Assembly (NCBI GenBank): GCA_965662545.1
Contig: CBFIHZ010000006.1
Coordinates: 1-64,000, forward strand
Length of the DNA stretch: 64,000 bases
Direction of reading: 5' to 3'
Origin: CPC320 sp002684375
GTDB taxonomy: Bacteria; Pseudomonadota; Alphaproteobacteria; Rhodobacterales; Rhodobacteraceae
Positions 47,270 to 56,598 of this stretch are shown here, one piece after another. The position numbers were made by a program, and so were the translations under genes. How positions within the stretch are numbered: the first letter of the stretch is position 1; each line of letters starts with the position of its first letter. The notes under the pieces were generated by a model. It did no database searches, was not told where the DNA came from, and saw only the letters and a program-made list of their open reading frames with translations.

Positions 47270-48535
47270 CTACATCCATGAAGGAATGATATCGCGTTTG
47301 ATGATTTCGTCAAATGTTGGTCGCGCCCGAATGACACAAAATTGATCGCCGTTCACCATCACTTCGGGGATCAACGGACGGGTATTATATTCACTGGCCA
47401 TCACCGCGCCGTAAGCGCCCGAAGATCGGAACGCCACCAAATCGCCAGATTTCAGTGGCGGCATCTGGCGTTGTTTCGCAAATGTATCCCCCGACTCGCA
47501 CACTGGGCCCACAATGTCATAAGCGGTCCCCTCCATGCCGGGGGCCGGCTCGGCCAGCGGTACAATATCATGATAGGCTTCGTACATCGCCGGACGAATC
47601 AAATCGTTCATCGCCGCGTCTACGATCAAAAATGCGCGGTCTTCACCAGATTTGACGTAAATCACCTCGGATACCAGAACACCAGCATTGCCCACGATAA
47701 GACGACCCGGCTCAATTTCAATCTCGCAATCCAGATCGCCCAGTACCCGCTTGACCATTGCACCATAATCGGCCGGCAGCGGAGGGGGGACATTGCTCTG
47801 TGTGTAGGGGATGCCCAGACCTCCACCCAGATCCAGACGCCGGATCTTGTGACCTTGAGCCCGCAGGTCGTGGGTCAATTCAGCTACTTTTTGATAGGCC
47901 AGTTCAAACGGCGCAAGATCGGTCAGTTGACTGCCGATATGCACATCAATGCCGATCACCTCAAGGCCGGGCAAGCTGGCGGCCAGTGCATAGACCTCTT
48001 GGGCCCGAGAGATGGGAATGCCGAATTTATTTTCCGATTTGCCAGTGGCAATTTTTGCATGGGTCTTGGCATCCACATCCGGGTTCACCCGGATCGTGAT
48101 AGGAGCCACAGTGCCCAGTGTCACCGCTTCTGCGCTCAGCGCGATCATCTCAGGCTCAGATTCGACATTAAACTGACGGATACCACCAGCCAGCACAGTA
48201 CGCATTTCGTCACGGGTTTTGCCCACACCAGAAAACACGATGCGGTCACTTGGCACGCCAGCGGCTCTGGCACGGGCATATTCCCCACCCGAAACCACAT
48301 CCATCCCAGCACCCTCGGCGGCAAGCGTTTTAAGAATCGCCTGATTAGAAGCCGCTTTCATCGCATAGCAGACCAGATGATCCATCCCTGAAAGAGCTTC
48401 GTCAAACAATCTGAAGTGACGCAACAAGGTTGCGGTGGAATAACAATAGAAAGGCGTACCGACCGCCGCCGCAATATCGGCCAAAGCAACATCTTCGGCA
48501 TACAACAACCCATCACGGTATAAAAAATGATCCAT
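47270..48535 (-). CDS. lysA: Diaminopimelate decarboxylase
   Basis: A 421-residue PLP enzyme for the last step of lysine synthesis. CYAMKAASNQAIL (K60) carries the PLP lysine, VSGGEYARARAAG follows, EPGRLIVGNAG binds phosphate and VGPVCESGDTFA is the C-terminal active-site CESGD motif. The start is MDHFLYRDG at 48535, three bases inside a possible MMDH start. Normal length. The neighbours argH, DUF2834 and TIGR02302 are on the same strand, so lysine and arginine genes are clustered without obvious co-regulation. Confidence 0.95.
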   Translation of the reverse strand: MDHFLYRDGLLYAEDVALADIAAAVGTPFYCYSTATLLRHFRLFDEALSGMDHLVCYAMKAASNQAILKTLAAEGAGMDVVSGGEYARARAAGVPSDRIVFSGVGKTRDEMRTVLAGGIRQFNVESEPEMIALSAEAVTLGTVAPITIRVNPDVDAKTHAKIATGKSENKFGIPISRAQEVYALAASLPGLEVIGIDVHIGSQLTDLAPFELAYQKVAELTHDLRAQGHKIRRLDLGGGLGIPYTQSNVPPPLPADYGAMVKRVLGDLDCEIEIEPGRLIVGNAGVLVSEVIYVKSGEDRAFLIVDAAMNDLIRPAMYEAYHDIVPLAEPAPGMEGTAYDIVGPVCESGDTFAKQRQMPPLKSGDLVAFRSSGAYGAVMASEYNTRPLIPEVMVNGDQFCVIRARPTFDEIIKRDIIPSWM

Positions 48536-48607
48536 CACTTCATCCCTTGCTTAGATCGCTGTCTTATCAGACCTCTGAGCCGGCGCAATCCATCTGATCT
48601 GATGCAG

Positions 48608-48970
48608 TCAATCTGACGCTACTGGCTTGGCTGGTGCGCCATCCGGAGCGTCCGCCGCAACCGGCAGACTGCGCAAGAATAAATACAGCGGCAGGCCACA
48701 ACTGACACCAATACAAAACGTGGCTGGAATGGCCACAAGATTGCGCCAGCGTCGATTCTGTATAACTTCGGCAACAACCCAAACGGTCAAAGCGACCGCT
48801 GATATCGTCAGATCCCAAACCAGCCCGCTGCTGGCAGCATTGACATGCCAAGCGTCGAGCATCAGGCCCATTTGCACGCCGTTTTCAGAAAACCAATGCA
48901 CAAAATGATACATCGGGTGTACCGCCCCCCAAAGAGCCAGTCCAAGATAGACCCGTTGCAACGCGCTCAT
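48608..48970 (-). CDS. DUF2834 domain membrane protein
   Basis: A 120-residue protein with three hydrophobic segments (about 7-24, 50-68 and 78-100). LGLALWGAVHPMYHFVHWF (about 9-27) and TISAVALTVWVVAEV fit the DUF2834 family, of unknown function. Its start overlaps the stop of a 22-codon frame that continues the lipoprotein region (ATATGAG at 48966-48972). It lies 70 bases before lysA. Confidence 0.72.
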   Translation of the reverse strand: MSALQRVYLGLALWGAVHPMYHFVHWFSENGVQMGLMLDAWHVNAASSGLVWDLTISAVALTVWVVAEVIQNRRWRNLVAIPATFCIGVSCGLPLYLFLRSLPVAADAPDGAPAKPVASD

Positions 48971-49031
48971 ATTTTAACTCCCAAACTAAAAAGGCCACCG
49001 GCAAGCGGGTCGCGCAGACGCGCCGCCGCGC

Positions 49032-49130
49032 TCATCGTTGTTGCGCTGCGGCTGTTGGGCTGCTCGGCTCTCCGTCAGCACCGCAGCTCAATAAGCCCAG
49101 CGCAAAACACACAACCAAAATCCATCTCAT
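49032..49130 (-). CDS. Tiny lipoprotein downstream of argH
   Basis: A 32-residue protein, [20 protein letters not shown] then a Pro/Ser/Ala tail. LLSC at residues 13-16 is a good lipobox, so signal peptidase II would leave a 17-residue lipoprotein starting C16-GADGEP. The ATG overlaps the argH stop (ATGA at 49127-49130), giving tight coupling. Relatives, as I recall, carry a similar lipoprotein of about 40-50 residues here, so this copy may be shortened by a frameshift near 49035. Confidence 0.6.
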   Translation of the reverse strand: MRWILVVCFALGLLSCGADGEPSSPTAAAQQR

Positions 49131-50518
49131 TTCAACTTCGCCTCCCAGCGCTTGATTTGCATCAACACCTGCGCCGGCGCGGTGCCGCCATAAGATGTCC
49201 GTGACGCCACCGATTGTTCCACACCAAGTACGTCAAACACCGCGGCTGTGATCTCGCCATGTGCCGTCTGCATCTGCTCGAGGGTCAAATCCTGCAAATC
49301 GCAGCCCTGCCCCTCGGCCATCGCCACCAGCGCACCCGTAACATGATGGGCCTCGCGAAACGGCAGGCCCAACGCCCGTACCAACCAGTCAGCCAGATCG
49401 GTCGCAGTGGCAAACCCCGAATTTGCTGCCCCGTGCAACGCCATGCGATTGGCGGTCATATCGCCAACCATGCCAACCATCGCCGCCAGCGCCAGCATCA
49501 GGTTGTCTGCGGCGTCAAACACCTGTTCTTTGTCTTCCTGCATATCTTTGGAATAAGCCAGCGGCAGACCTTTCATGATCGTCATCAGCGCCACATTTGC
49601 GCCGAAAATCCGGCCGATCTTGGCACGGACCAGTTCGGCCGCGTCAGGATTGCGCTTTTGCGGCATGATCGACGAGCCGGTCGACCATTGATCTGACATC
49701 CGCACAAACCGAAACTGCGCCGAGGACCAGATCACCAGTTCTTCGGCAAAGCGGCTCAGGTGCATGGCGCAGATTGAGGCGCAGGATAAAAACTCGAGCG
49801 CGAAATCCCGGTCGCTGACCGCATCAAGAGAATTGGCCGCCGGTTGGTTAAACCCTAGGGCTGCCGCCGTCATATGGCGATCAATTTGAAAAGAAGTGCC
49901 AGCCAGCGCCGCCGCACCTAGCGGGCATTCGTTCATCCGGTTGCGCGCATCACGCACCCGGCTTAAATCGCGCCCGAGCATTTCAACATAAGCCATCATA
50001 TGGTGGCCCCAAGTCACGGGTTGTGCGGTTTGCAGATGCGTAAAGCCCGGCATCACCCAATCGAATCCGGCCGTTGCCTGCGCCAATAACGCTTTGATCA
50101 AGGCGACCAGACCGCTTTCAAAAGCATCAAACTGATCACGTACCCAGAGTTTAAAATCTGTCGCCACCTGATCGTTGCGCGAGCGCGCCGTGTGCAACCT
50201 ACCCGCAGGCTCGCCGATCACCTGCTTAAGCCGGGCCTCAATATTCATATGAATATCTTCCAGACGCGTTGAAAAGGCGAACGAGCCGTCATTTATTTCG
50301 CCCAAAACCTGTTCAAGCCCTTCCAGAATGGCGCGCGCATCGCTATCAGTGATGATATCTTGCGCAGCCAACATTGCGGCATGGGCTTGTGATCCGGCAA
50401 TATCTTGCGCCGCCAGCCGCTTGTCAAAACCGATTGAGGCATTAATTGCTTCCATGATCGCGTCTGGACCGGCCGAAAAGCGGCCGCCCCACATCTGGTT
50501 CGAGGTCGTGTCTGTCAT
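49127..50518 (-). CDS. argH: Argininosuccinate lyase
   Basis: A 463-residue fumarase-superfamily enzyme that splits argininosuccinate to arginine and fumarate. [20 protein letters not shown] is the N-terminal signature, [13 protein letters not shown] (about 107-119) and [16 protein letters not shown] (about 156-171, catalytic His) follow, and [12 protein letters not shown] (about 280-291) is the mobile-loop serine signature. ATG at 50518; a start at 50551 would collide with the divergent tlpA-like promoter. Only 19 bases separate the two start codons. Confidence 0.96.
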   Translation of the reverse strand: MTDTTSNQMWGGRFSAGPDAIMEAINASIGFDKRLAAQDIAGSQAHAAMLAAQDIITDSDARAILEGLEQVLGEINDGSFAFSTRLEDIHMNIEARLKQVIGEPAGRLHTARSRNDQVATDFKLWVRDQFDAFESGLVALIKALLAQATAGFDWVMPGFTHLQTAQPVTWGHHMMAYVEMLGRDLSRVRDARNRMNECPLGAAALAGTSFQIDRHMTAAALGFNQPAANSLDAVSDRDFALEFLSCASICAMHLSRFAEELVIWSSAQFRFVRMSDQWSTGSSIMPQKRNPDAAELVRAKIGRIFGANVALMTIMKGLPLAYSKDMQEDKEQVFDAADNLMLALAAMVGMVGDMTANRMALHGAANSGFATATDLADWLVRALGLPFREAHHVTGALVAMAEGQGCDLQDLTLEQMQTAHGEITAAVFDVLGVEQSVASRTSYGGTAPAQVLMQIKRWEAKLK

Positions 50519-50537
50519 TATGTCACCCGGAGGAAAT

Positions 50538-51089
50538 ATGCGTCTGCTCATTTGTCTTTATACAGCCTTGCTGATCGGTGCAAACGCTGCAGCGGCTGAT
50601 ATCACAACAATCGAAGCCCTGCGCAGTGGTTCCATGAAAAAACTTACCTTTCATACTGCTGCCAAAGCTGTACCAGCGGTTTATTTTGCCACCGCCGATG
50701 GGGATCAGAAACAACTTTCCGACTTTCAAGGCAAAGTGGTTTTGTTGAATTTTTGGGCAACTTGGTGCGCGCCCTGCCGCATTGAAATGCCGATGTTATC
50801 CGAATTACAAACAGAATTCGGCGGGAAGAATTTCGAGGTGGTTACCATTGCTACCGGACGCAACGCCCCCGGTGCATTAAAAAGGTTTTTCGATAAAGCC
50901 GGCATCGAAAACTTGCCGCGCCACCGTGACATAAAGCAACAATTGGCTCGGAAAATGGCAATTTTGGGATTGCCAATCACGGTGATCCTAAACCGCCAAG
51001 GCAAGGAAATCGCTCGGCTGCGCGGGGATGCTGATTGGTCAAGTGACAGTGCAAAATCCATCATATCAGCTTTGATTGAAACCGAGTAA
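50538..51089 (+). CDS. TlpA-like thiol:disulfide oxidoreductase
   Basis: A 183-residue periplasmic thioredoxin-fold protein. Residues 1-20 form a signal peptide ([20 protein letters not shown]). [13 protein letters not shown] (about 75-87) is the active site with a CAPC pair, and [14 protein letters not shown] has the cis-proline loop. The dipeptide between the cysteines is like other TlpA/CycY proteins used in cytochrome c and copper-protein maturation. GGAGGA lies just before the ATG. It is divergent from argH as in relatives. Confidence 0.88.
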   Translation: MRLLICLYTALLIGANAAAADITTIEALRSGSMKKLTFHTAAKAVPAVYFATADGDQKQLSDFQGKVVLLNFWATWCAPCRIEMPMLSELQTEFGGKNFEVVTIATGRNAPGALKRFFDKAGIENLPRHRDIKQQLARKMAILGLPITVILNRQGKEIARLRGDADWSSDSAKSIISALIETE

Positions 51090-51230
51090 AGGCCCCCAAC
51101 ACCCAAAAACTGGCCCCGCACTTATGAGCGGTCACAGCAGTAATCCTCTTTTAAAACACCCGCCGCGCCGCCTGAAAATTTGCCATCCGAATAAAAGCGG
51201 TTTTCACCAGAATATTTATATGCAATAAAT

Positions 51231-51278
51231 TTTGCATGCGTATACAAAACAAGTTGTTTTGCGATCGTATGCGCAAAA
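51231..51278. promoter_or_regulatory. Palindromic candidate operators upstream of the otn operon
   Basis: TGCGTATACAAA (51237-51248) is centred on GTATAC, a core common in FCD-type GntR operators. A second element TTTTGCG (51257-51263) and CGCAAAA (51272-51278) is a perfect seven-base inverted repeat with an eight-base centre. Both lie within 125 bases of the cupin start. No regulator gene is present beside them. Confidence 0.45.
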
Positions 51279-51352
51279 TTACACCATTTTGAGGGCTCGT
51301 TTTGCACGGAACCGGCGGCTCATGTGTGACCAAAAACCGATGGAGCGGCGTG

Positions 51353-52321
51353 ATGAATCTTAGTGAAATGGACCTGAACATAGTCAGATACGGCGAGCTT
51401 GTTCCCTGTAAAACCGCCTTTATCGACGCCCATACCCCCGGATCAGACCGCAAGGAAAATTTCACCATTATTGGTGGCGGTGTCTCAGAAAGTCCCGATC
51501 AACATGTCCATATCCGTGACACACCGGGGTTTAACATCGGTGCGGCAGGCCAACCCCCCTATTGCAGAAACTCACTACATATGCACAGCACCGCTGAAGT
51601 ATTTTTTGTGCTCAAAGGCAAATGGAGATTTTTCTGGGGGCGCTGGGGTGATGCAGGCGAGGTCACGCTGGAAGAGGGCGATATCTTCAACATTCCAACC
51701 GGTATCTTCCGTGGTTTTGAAAATATCGGCACCGATTACGGAATGATCATGGCCTTTCTCGGCGGCGACGACGCCGGCGGTGGTGTCATTTGGGCACCGC
51801 AGGTCATTCAGGACGCGCAGGATCATGGGCTGGTACTGGGAGAAAACGGCACCTTATATGATACCAAAAAAGGCCAGAGCTTGCCTAACGGTATCGCCGC
51901 GATGCCCATACTTTCCAGCACTGAATTACAAGCCATTCCAGAACCCACCTCCGCCCAAGTCGTACCACATTATGTCGCCCGCTACTGGGATCTGATGGCC
52001 TTGTCCGACCGCCAACCCGCCAAGGTAATCGGCCCCGATGCTGCGCTGCGCGACCGACCGGGATTTAGCGTGGATTTCATCTCAAGAAACTCACTACCCG
52101 AAAGCGCCTATTCTTGCGATAAACACGAGGTTCTGATGCCTATGCGCGGTCACTGGCAACTCGATTGGGACGGCGGCAGCCGGGTGCTGAACCCCGGCGA
52201 TACCTGCCTGCTTCCGCCCGGCCTGTCGCGCGCCTTAAAACCTACGATGACTGGCGAGGCGAGCCTGTATCGGGTGCGGGGTACCGATGATCCGGCCGGT
52301 GCTACGCTAGCACATTTCTAA
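51353..52321 (+). CDS. Two-domain cupin protein of the otn operon
   Basis: A 322-residue bicupin. The first cupin (about 70-135) has HMHSTAEVFFVLKG, giving metal ligands H76, H78 and E82, but the second conserved motif GDIFNIPTGIFRGFEN has R120 where the third histidine is expected. The second cupin (about 245-300) has CDKHEVLMPMRG and GDTCLLPPGLSRALKP and lacks the H-x-H pair. The metal site is therefore atypical and catalysis is uncertain. ATG at 51353 follows GGAG. It begins the cupin-otnK-otnC-otnI run, separated by 115 bases from otnK. It may act as a sugar-acid isomerase, dioxygenase-like enzyme or sensor; I cannot decide. Confidence 0.8.
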   Translation: MNLSEMDLNIVRYGELVPCKTAFIDAHTPGSDRKENFTIIGGGVSESPDQHVHIRDTPGFNIGAAGQPPYCRNSLHMHSTAEVFFVLKGKWRFFWGRWGDAGEVTLEEGDIFNIPTGIFRGFENIGTDYGMIMAFLGGDDAGGGVIWAPQVIQDAQDHGLVLGENGTLYDTKKGQSLPNGIAAMPILSSTELQAIPEPTSAQVVPHYVARYWDLMALSDRQPAKVIGPDAALRDRPGFSVDFISRNSLPESAYSCDKHEVLMPMRGHWQLDWDGGSRVLNPGDTCLLPPGLSRALKPTMTGEASLYRVRGTDDPAGATLAHF

Positions 52322-52436
52322 TGGGCTAAGCCGGATCAATCCCGCAAACGACAGCGACGTCCAGCGACCTGTTTGCATCGACGTTTAAGTCGTGTATTGC
52401 TGCACTCTGCAGAGCGTTAAAAAGGATTTCTGTTCA

Positions 52437-53726
52437 ATGGAAAAGCCATTTTTGGGCGTGATTGCTGATGATTATACCGGCGCAACTGACATCGCATCAA
52501 TGCTGGTACGCGGCGGAATGCGCACCGTACAAACCATCGGCATCCCATCGGAGAAACTTGCAAAATCGCTGCAAGCCGATGCTGTGGTCATCGCGCTGAA
52601 ATCCCGTTCCATAGCCCCAGAGGCAGCGGTTGCACAGTCCCTTGAGGCGCTGGCACGGCTGCAAGCGCTGGGTGCAAAACAGATCTTTTTCAAATACTGC
52701 TCTACGTTTGATTCCACCCCCCAAGGCAACATAGGCCCGGTGAGTGATGCGCTTTGCGCCGCCATCGGTGCGGGCACAATCACCCATATTCCGGCGCTGC
52801 CAGTCAATGGTCGTAGCGTCTATCAAGGGCACCTGTTTGTCGGCGCGGATTTACTGAACCAATCCGGCATGGAAAGCCATCCGCTGACCCCGATGACAGA
52901 CGCCAATCTGGTCCGTTGGCTGGGGCAACAAACCACACGGCGCGTGGCGCTGATCGGCACCGACCTGCTGCAACAAGGCATCGAGGCCGTGCAGGGTGCG
53001 TTGACGAATCTTGGCGAGACCGGCGGCGGACATGTTATCGGCGATACAACCCGCGACAGCGACCTAGCGCTCTGGGCGGATGTATTGCGCAACGCGCCTC
53101 TGGTGGCCGGTGGTTCGGGGCTGGCAACGTCGTTGGCACGGTGTCACATGGCCGGTCAACCCGCACAGGCGCTTGCACCACCACGGGGGGGGAACGACGG
53201 CAACACCCTGATTCTTGCTGGCAGCTGTTCAAAAACCACTCTGGCGCAGATCGAGACTTTTCGCAGCCAAGGTGGGCAGTGCATCCACCTTGATCCGCTC
53301 GCCTGTGGCCGCGAAGACGATCATGTGAATACCCTTCTGACCAAGGTCAGTGATATCCTAAAATCCACGCCTGTGCTGGTCTATGCCTCTGGAACGCCAC
53401 AAAGCGTTCAGGCTGTGCAAGAGAAATTGGGGAGAGAACAGGCTGGTGCGCTGATTGAGGCGGCTTTTGCCGAAATTGCGCGGCAGGCAGTGCCGCTGCC
53501 GCAAACCAACCGTCTGGTGGTCGCCGGTGGCGAAACATCCGGCGCAGTGGTTTCCGCACTTGGCATAGCGGCGTTGCAGATTGGTCCGGAAATAGACCCC
53601 GGTGTACCCTGGACGCTGGCGCTTGACACCGATGGCAACATTATTCTGCCGATGGCACTAAAATCGGGTAATTTTGGCGCGATGGATTTTTTCTGCAAAA
53701 CCCTTAAACTGGAGAGCCCGGCATGA
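52437..53726 (+). CDS. otnK: 3-oxo-tetronate kinase (OtnK)
   Basis: A 429-residue four-carbon acid sugar kinase. FLGVIADDYTGATDIASML (about 5-23) is the N-terminal DUF1537 signature, FFKYCSTFDSTPQGNIGP (about 83-100) binds the sugar acid and RLVVAGGETSGAVVSALG (about 361-378) binds nucleotide. In the described pathway OtnK phosphorylates 3-oxo-tetronate at C4. ATG at 52437 follows AAAAAGGA. It overlaps otnC by four bases (ATGA at 53723-53726), which ties the two steps together. Confidence 0.9.
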   Translation: MEKPFLGVIADDYTGATDIASMLVRGGMRTVQTIGIPSEKLAKSLQADAVVIALKSRSIAPEAAVAQSLEALARLQALGAKQIFFKYCSTFDSTPQGNIGPVSDALCAAIGAGTITHIPALPVNGRSVYQGHLFVGADLLNQSGMESHPLTPMTDANLVRWLGQQTTRRVALIGTDLLQQGIEAVQGALTNLGETGGGHVIGDTTRDSDLALWADVLRNAPLVAGGSGLATSLARCHMAGQPAQALAPPRGGNDGNTLILAGSCSKTTLAQIETFRSQGGQCIHLDPLACGREDDHVNTLLTKVSDILKSTPVLVYASGTPQSVQAVQEKLGREQAGALIEAAFAEIARQAVPLPQTNRLVVAGGETSGAVVSALGIAALQIGPEIDPGVPWTLALDTDGNIILPMALKSGNFGAMDFFCKTLKLESPA

Positions 53727-54361
53727 GCATCGAATCCCAGGTGCGCGAGGCAATTGTCACCGTTGCCGCCTCGCTGTTTGAGCGCGGCTATACCCACGGC
53801 TCGACCGGCAATATCTCGGTGCCGCTGGACGATGGGCTATTGGTGACACCGACGGGGTCGTCGTTTGGCACGCTTGATCCCGCCCGCCTGTCAAAACTGG
53901 ATTTTGACGGCCAGCTGTTGTCCGGGGACAAACCCACGAAAGAGACGTTTCTGCATCAATCAGTCTACCGCGCCCGGCAGCAGGCAGGGGCGGTGATCCA
54001 CTTGCATGCGACCCACAGTGTGGCGCTGTCCTGTTTGCCGGTGACCAACGCCGATGACGCCCTGCCAAAGCTGACCGCCTATGCGCATATGCAATGCGGT
54101 TGTGTGGCGATGGTGCCCTATTTCAAGCCCGGCGATGCTGCCTTGGCCGCCGCAGTCGAGCAGAAGGCATGCAAACACTGGTCTATGATCCTTGCGCACC
54201 ACGGGCCAGTAGTGGCAGGCAAAACGCTCACCGCAGCGATGCATGCCACAGAAGAGCTTGAGCAAACCGCCAAGCTGGCATTAATGCTGGACCAAAAGAA
54301 TCCTATGACCCTGACCCAAGCCCAGATTGATGATCTGGACGCAACCTTTCCCCCTTGGTGA
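53723..54361 (+). CDS. otnC: 3-oxo-tetronate 4-phosphate decarboxylase (OtnC), class II aldolase fold
   Basis: A 212-residue AraD/FucA-type class II aldolase. GSTGNISVPLDDGLLVTPTGSS (read as GSTGNISVPLDD, about 27-38) is the phosphate-binding region, KETFLHQSVYR has the acidic residue and HLHATHSVALS (about 93-103) has two of the zinc histidines; HHGPVVAGKT supplies the third. In the otn pathway this protein decarboxylates 3-oxo-tetronate 4-phosphate to dihydroxyacetone phosphate. Assignment over L-fuculose aldolase rests on the neighbours otnK and otnI. Confidence 0.88.
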   Translation: MSIESQVREAIVTVAASLFERGYTHGSTGNISVPLDDGLLVTPTGSSFGTLDPARLSKLDFDGQLLSGDKPTKETFLHQSVYRARQQAGAVIHLHATHSVALSCLPVTNADDALPKLTAYAHMQCGCVAMVPYFKPGDAALAAAVEQKACKHWSMILAHHGPVVAGKTLTAAMHATEELEQTAKLALMLDQKNPMTLTQAQIDDLDATFPPW

Positions 54362-54367
54362 GTTCCC

Positions 54368-55132
54368 ATGCCTAAATTTTCGGCCAATCTATCGATGATG
54401 TTTACCGAGTACCCTTTTCTTGCGCGGTTCGATGCGGCAAGAGCCTGCGGGTTTGACGCAGTAGAATTTCTGTTTCCCTATGCCCACAGCGCCGATGAAA
54501 TTGGCGTGGCAGTCCAGAAAAACGATTTGCAAATTTCGGTTTTTAACCTGCCGCCAGGGGATTGGGAAAGTGGCGATCGGGGCCTGGCCGCACTGTCTGA
54601 CCGCACAGCGTTTCGCGCCAGTATCGCACAGGCGTTGCCCTATGCCAAAGCCACCGGCGCAAAGCGCCTGCACATCATGGCAGGCCTTGCGACACCGGAC
54701 GCGGGTGCCGAGGCAACCTATATCGATAATATTCGCTTTGCGGCCGATCAGTTTGCCGCCGCCGGTTTGGAATTGCTGATCGAACCGATCAACCCCCGCG
54801 ATATGCCGGGATATTTTCTATCAACAACCGATCAGGCCCTGGCTTTGATGGCCCGGATTGATCACCCCGCAGTGCGGCTGCAGTTCGACATATATCATCA
54901 CCAGATCACCCGCGGCGATGTGATAAAATCGCTTTCGGAACATTTTTCCCAGATCGGTCATATCCAGATTGCCAGCGTACCAGAGCGCCAAGAACCCGAC
55001 AGGGGCGAGCTGAATTATCAAGCGGTGTTCGCGCATCTTGACCACTTGGGTTATGACGGCTGGCTTGGATGCGAATACCGGCCCCACGGCAAGACCGAAG
55101 ACGGTCTGACCTGGCTGCCATCACCTGGATAA
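54368..55132 (+). CDS. otnI: 2-oxo-tetronate isomerase (OtnI), hydroxypyruvate-isomerase family
   Basis: A 254-residue TIM-barrel isomerase. MPKFSANLSMMFTEYPFLARF is the Hyi-type start, LELLIEPINPRDMPGYFL (about 137-154) has the metal-binding glutamate, VRLQFDIYHHQI carries Asp and His, and GWLGCEYRPHGKTEDGL (about 232-248) holds the last metal glutamate. It interconverts 2-oxo- and 3-oxo-tetronate; hydroxypyruvate isomerase is the main alternative and the operon favours OtnI. It starts six bases after otnC. Confidence 0.87.
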   Translation: MPKFSANLSMMFTEYPFLARFDAARACGFDAVEFLFPYAHSADEIGVAVQKNDLQISVFNLPPGDWESGDRGLAALSDRTAFRASIAQALPYAKATGAKRLHIMAGLATPDAGAEATYIDNIRFAADQFAAAGLELLIEPINPRDMPGYFLSTTDQALALMARIDHPAVRLQFDIYHHQITRGDVIKSLSEHFSQIGHIQIASVPERQEPDRGELNYQAVFAHLDHLGYDGWLGCEYRPHGKTEDGLTWLPSPG

Positions 55133-55179
55133 CCTATCGCACGCAATGGCGCCTGAGAAATCTATCGCCCCAACGCATG

Positions 55180-55677
55180 CTAGCCCATCGGCATCACCAA
55201 ACAGGTCGTCGATCCTGTGGCATAGAGTGTGCCAGTCTCGACCCCGACAAGCCGCCCGCTTGCCACCCCGGTCGAGCGGCCGACATGATCGGTCTCGCCA
55301 ATACAATCTACCAAAGTCCCCAAGGGCACAGCCCGAATAAGGTTCACCTTGTATTCCAACGTCGTATAGACCGACCCCTTGGGCAGTTTGGTCATCACCG
55401 CACAAGCCATCGCACTATCTAAAATTGTCCCGTACCAACCACCATGCACCGTACCGAGCGGGTTGAGCGTGTCAAACTCTGGCGCACCGCGAAACACAAT
55501 CCGGCCCGACGCCACTTGGTTGAGGGCAAACCCCATCAGACGGCTGATCGGGGCACTCGGGGTACGGCCCTCTAGAATACCGGTCATATACTCCAGCCCG
55601 GACATCGCAAGCATCTGTTCCAGAGATAGAAAATCTGCCAGGCTTTGGGCGATTTTAGGCGAGCCGGAATCAGTCAC
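55180..55677 (-). CDS. PaaI-like acyl-CoA thioesterase
   Basis: A 165-residue hotdog thioesterase. LNPLGTVHGGWYGTILDSAMACAV (read as GTVHGGWYGTILDSAMA, about 74-90) is the HGG motif with the catalytic aspartate position, and LGTLVDCIGETDHVGRSTG is the second strand region. It lies nine bases after tyrC and ends convergently 47 bases from otnI. No clear metabolic partner is visible. Confidence 0.83.
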   Translation of the reverse strand: MTDSGSPKIAQSLADFLSLEQMLAMSGLEYMTGILEGRTPSAPISRLMGFALNQVASGRIVFRGAPEFDTLNPLGTVHGGWYGTILDSAMACAVMTKLPKGSVYTTLEYKVNLIRAVPLGTLVDCIGETDHVGRSTGVASGRLVGVETGTLYATGSTTCLVMPMG

Positions 55678-55686
55678 AGTAATTGA

Positions 55687-56598
55687 TCACCCACCACGGC
55701 CAAAATTGGGCGCATCGGTGTCTTGCCCGGCCTCAACGATACCACGCCTAATTTCACGCGTGCGGGTAAAATAGGCATGCAATTGATCCCCGTCGCCGGT
55801 GCGGATTGCCCGCTGCAGCGCAAATAATTCTTCAGTGAAACGCCCGAGTATTTCGAGCGTTGCATCCTTGTTGGTTAAAAAGACATCGCGCCACATGGTC
55901 GGATCTGAAGCCGCGATACGGGTAAAGTCACGAAATCCCGCCGCCGAGTAATTGATCACCTCGCTGTCGGTGACGCGGCTCAAGTCATCGGCCACGCCCA
56001 CCATCGTATAGGCAATCAGATGTGGCGCATGCGAGGTCACCGCCAGCACAAGATCGTGATGATCGGGATCCATTTGTTCAACTTTAGCACCCAGCGCCTG
56101 CCAAAAGTGATCGAGCTTTGCCACCGCACCCAGATCCGTGCCAGCCTCAGGCACCAACAAGCACCAGCGATTGTCAAACAAGCCGGCAAAACCCGATTCA
56201 GGGCCCGAATGCTCGGTGCCGGCAAGGGGATGGGCCGGCACAAAATGAACCGTGTCGGGCAAGCATGGTGCCACTGCATCTATCACCGCCCGTTTTACCG
56301 ATCCGACATCGCTGACCGTCGCACCGGGTTTTAACGCCGGTGCTATTATCGCCGCAACCGTCCCCATCACACCAACCGGAACGCATAGTATCACCAGATC
56401 AGCATCGCGCACCGCCTCTTGGGCCGTGTCGAAAATCTCATCACACAGCCCGGTACGCCGCGCTATATCACGGGTCGCAGAACTGCGCGCATAGCCGGTT
56501 ACATGGCTGGTGTGACCCGCACGTTTCAAAGACCAGAAAATAGACGAGGCGATCAGGCCGAGCCCGATCAGCGCAATCCGCTGATACGTCTGGCTCAT
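55687..56598 (-). CDS. tyrC: Prephenate/arogenate dehydrogenase family protein
   Basis: A 303-residue NAD(P)-dependent enzyme of tyrosine synthesis. [21 protein letters not shown] (read as [10 protein letters not shown], about 10-19) is the dinucleotide fold, [11 protein letters not shown] and [11 protein letters not shown] are the mid motifs and [15 protein letters not shown] (about 118-132) is the active-site histidine segment. Without chorismate mutase or ACT domain it is the single-domain cyclohexadienyl type. It overlaps hisC by four bases (ATGA at 56595-56598). hisC-tyrC is a recurrent pair, since HisC-like enzymes can transaminate aromatic acids. Confidence 0.92.
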   Translation of the reverse strand: MSQTYQRIALIGLGLIASSIFWSLKRAGHTSHVTGYARSSATRDIARRTGLCDEIFDTAQEAVRDADLVILCVPVGVMGTVAAIIAPALKPGATVSDVGSVKRAVIDAVAPCLPDTVHFVPAHPLAGTEHSGPESGFAGLFDNRWCLLVPEAGTDLGAVAKLDHFWQALGAKVEQMDPDHHDLVLAVTSHAPHLIAYTMVGVADDLSRVTDSEVINYSAAGFRDFTRIAASDPTMWRDVFLTNKDATLEILGRFTEELFALQRAIRTGDGDQLHAYFTRTREIRRGIVEAGQDTDAPNFGRGG

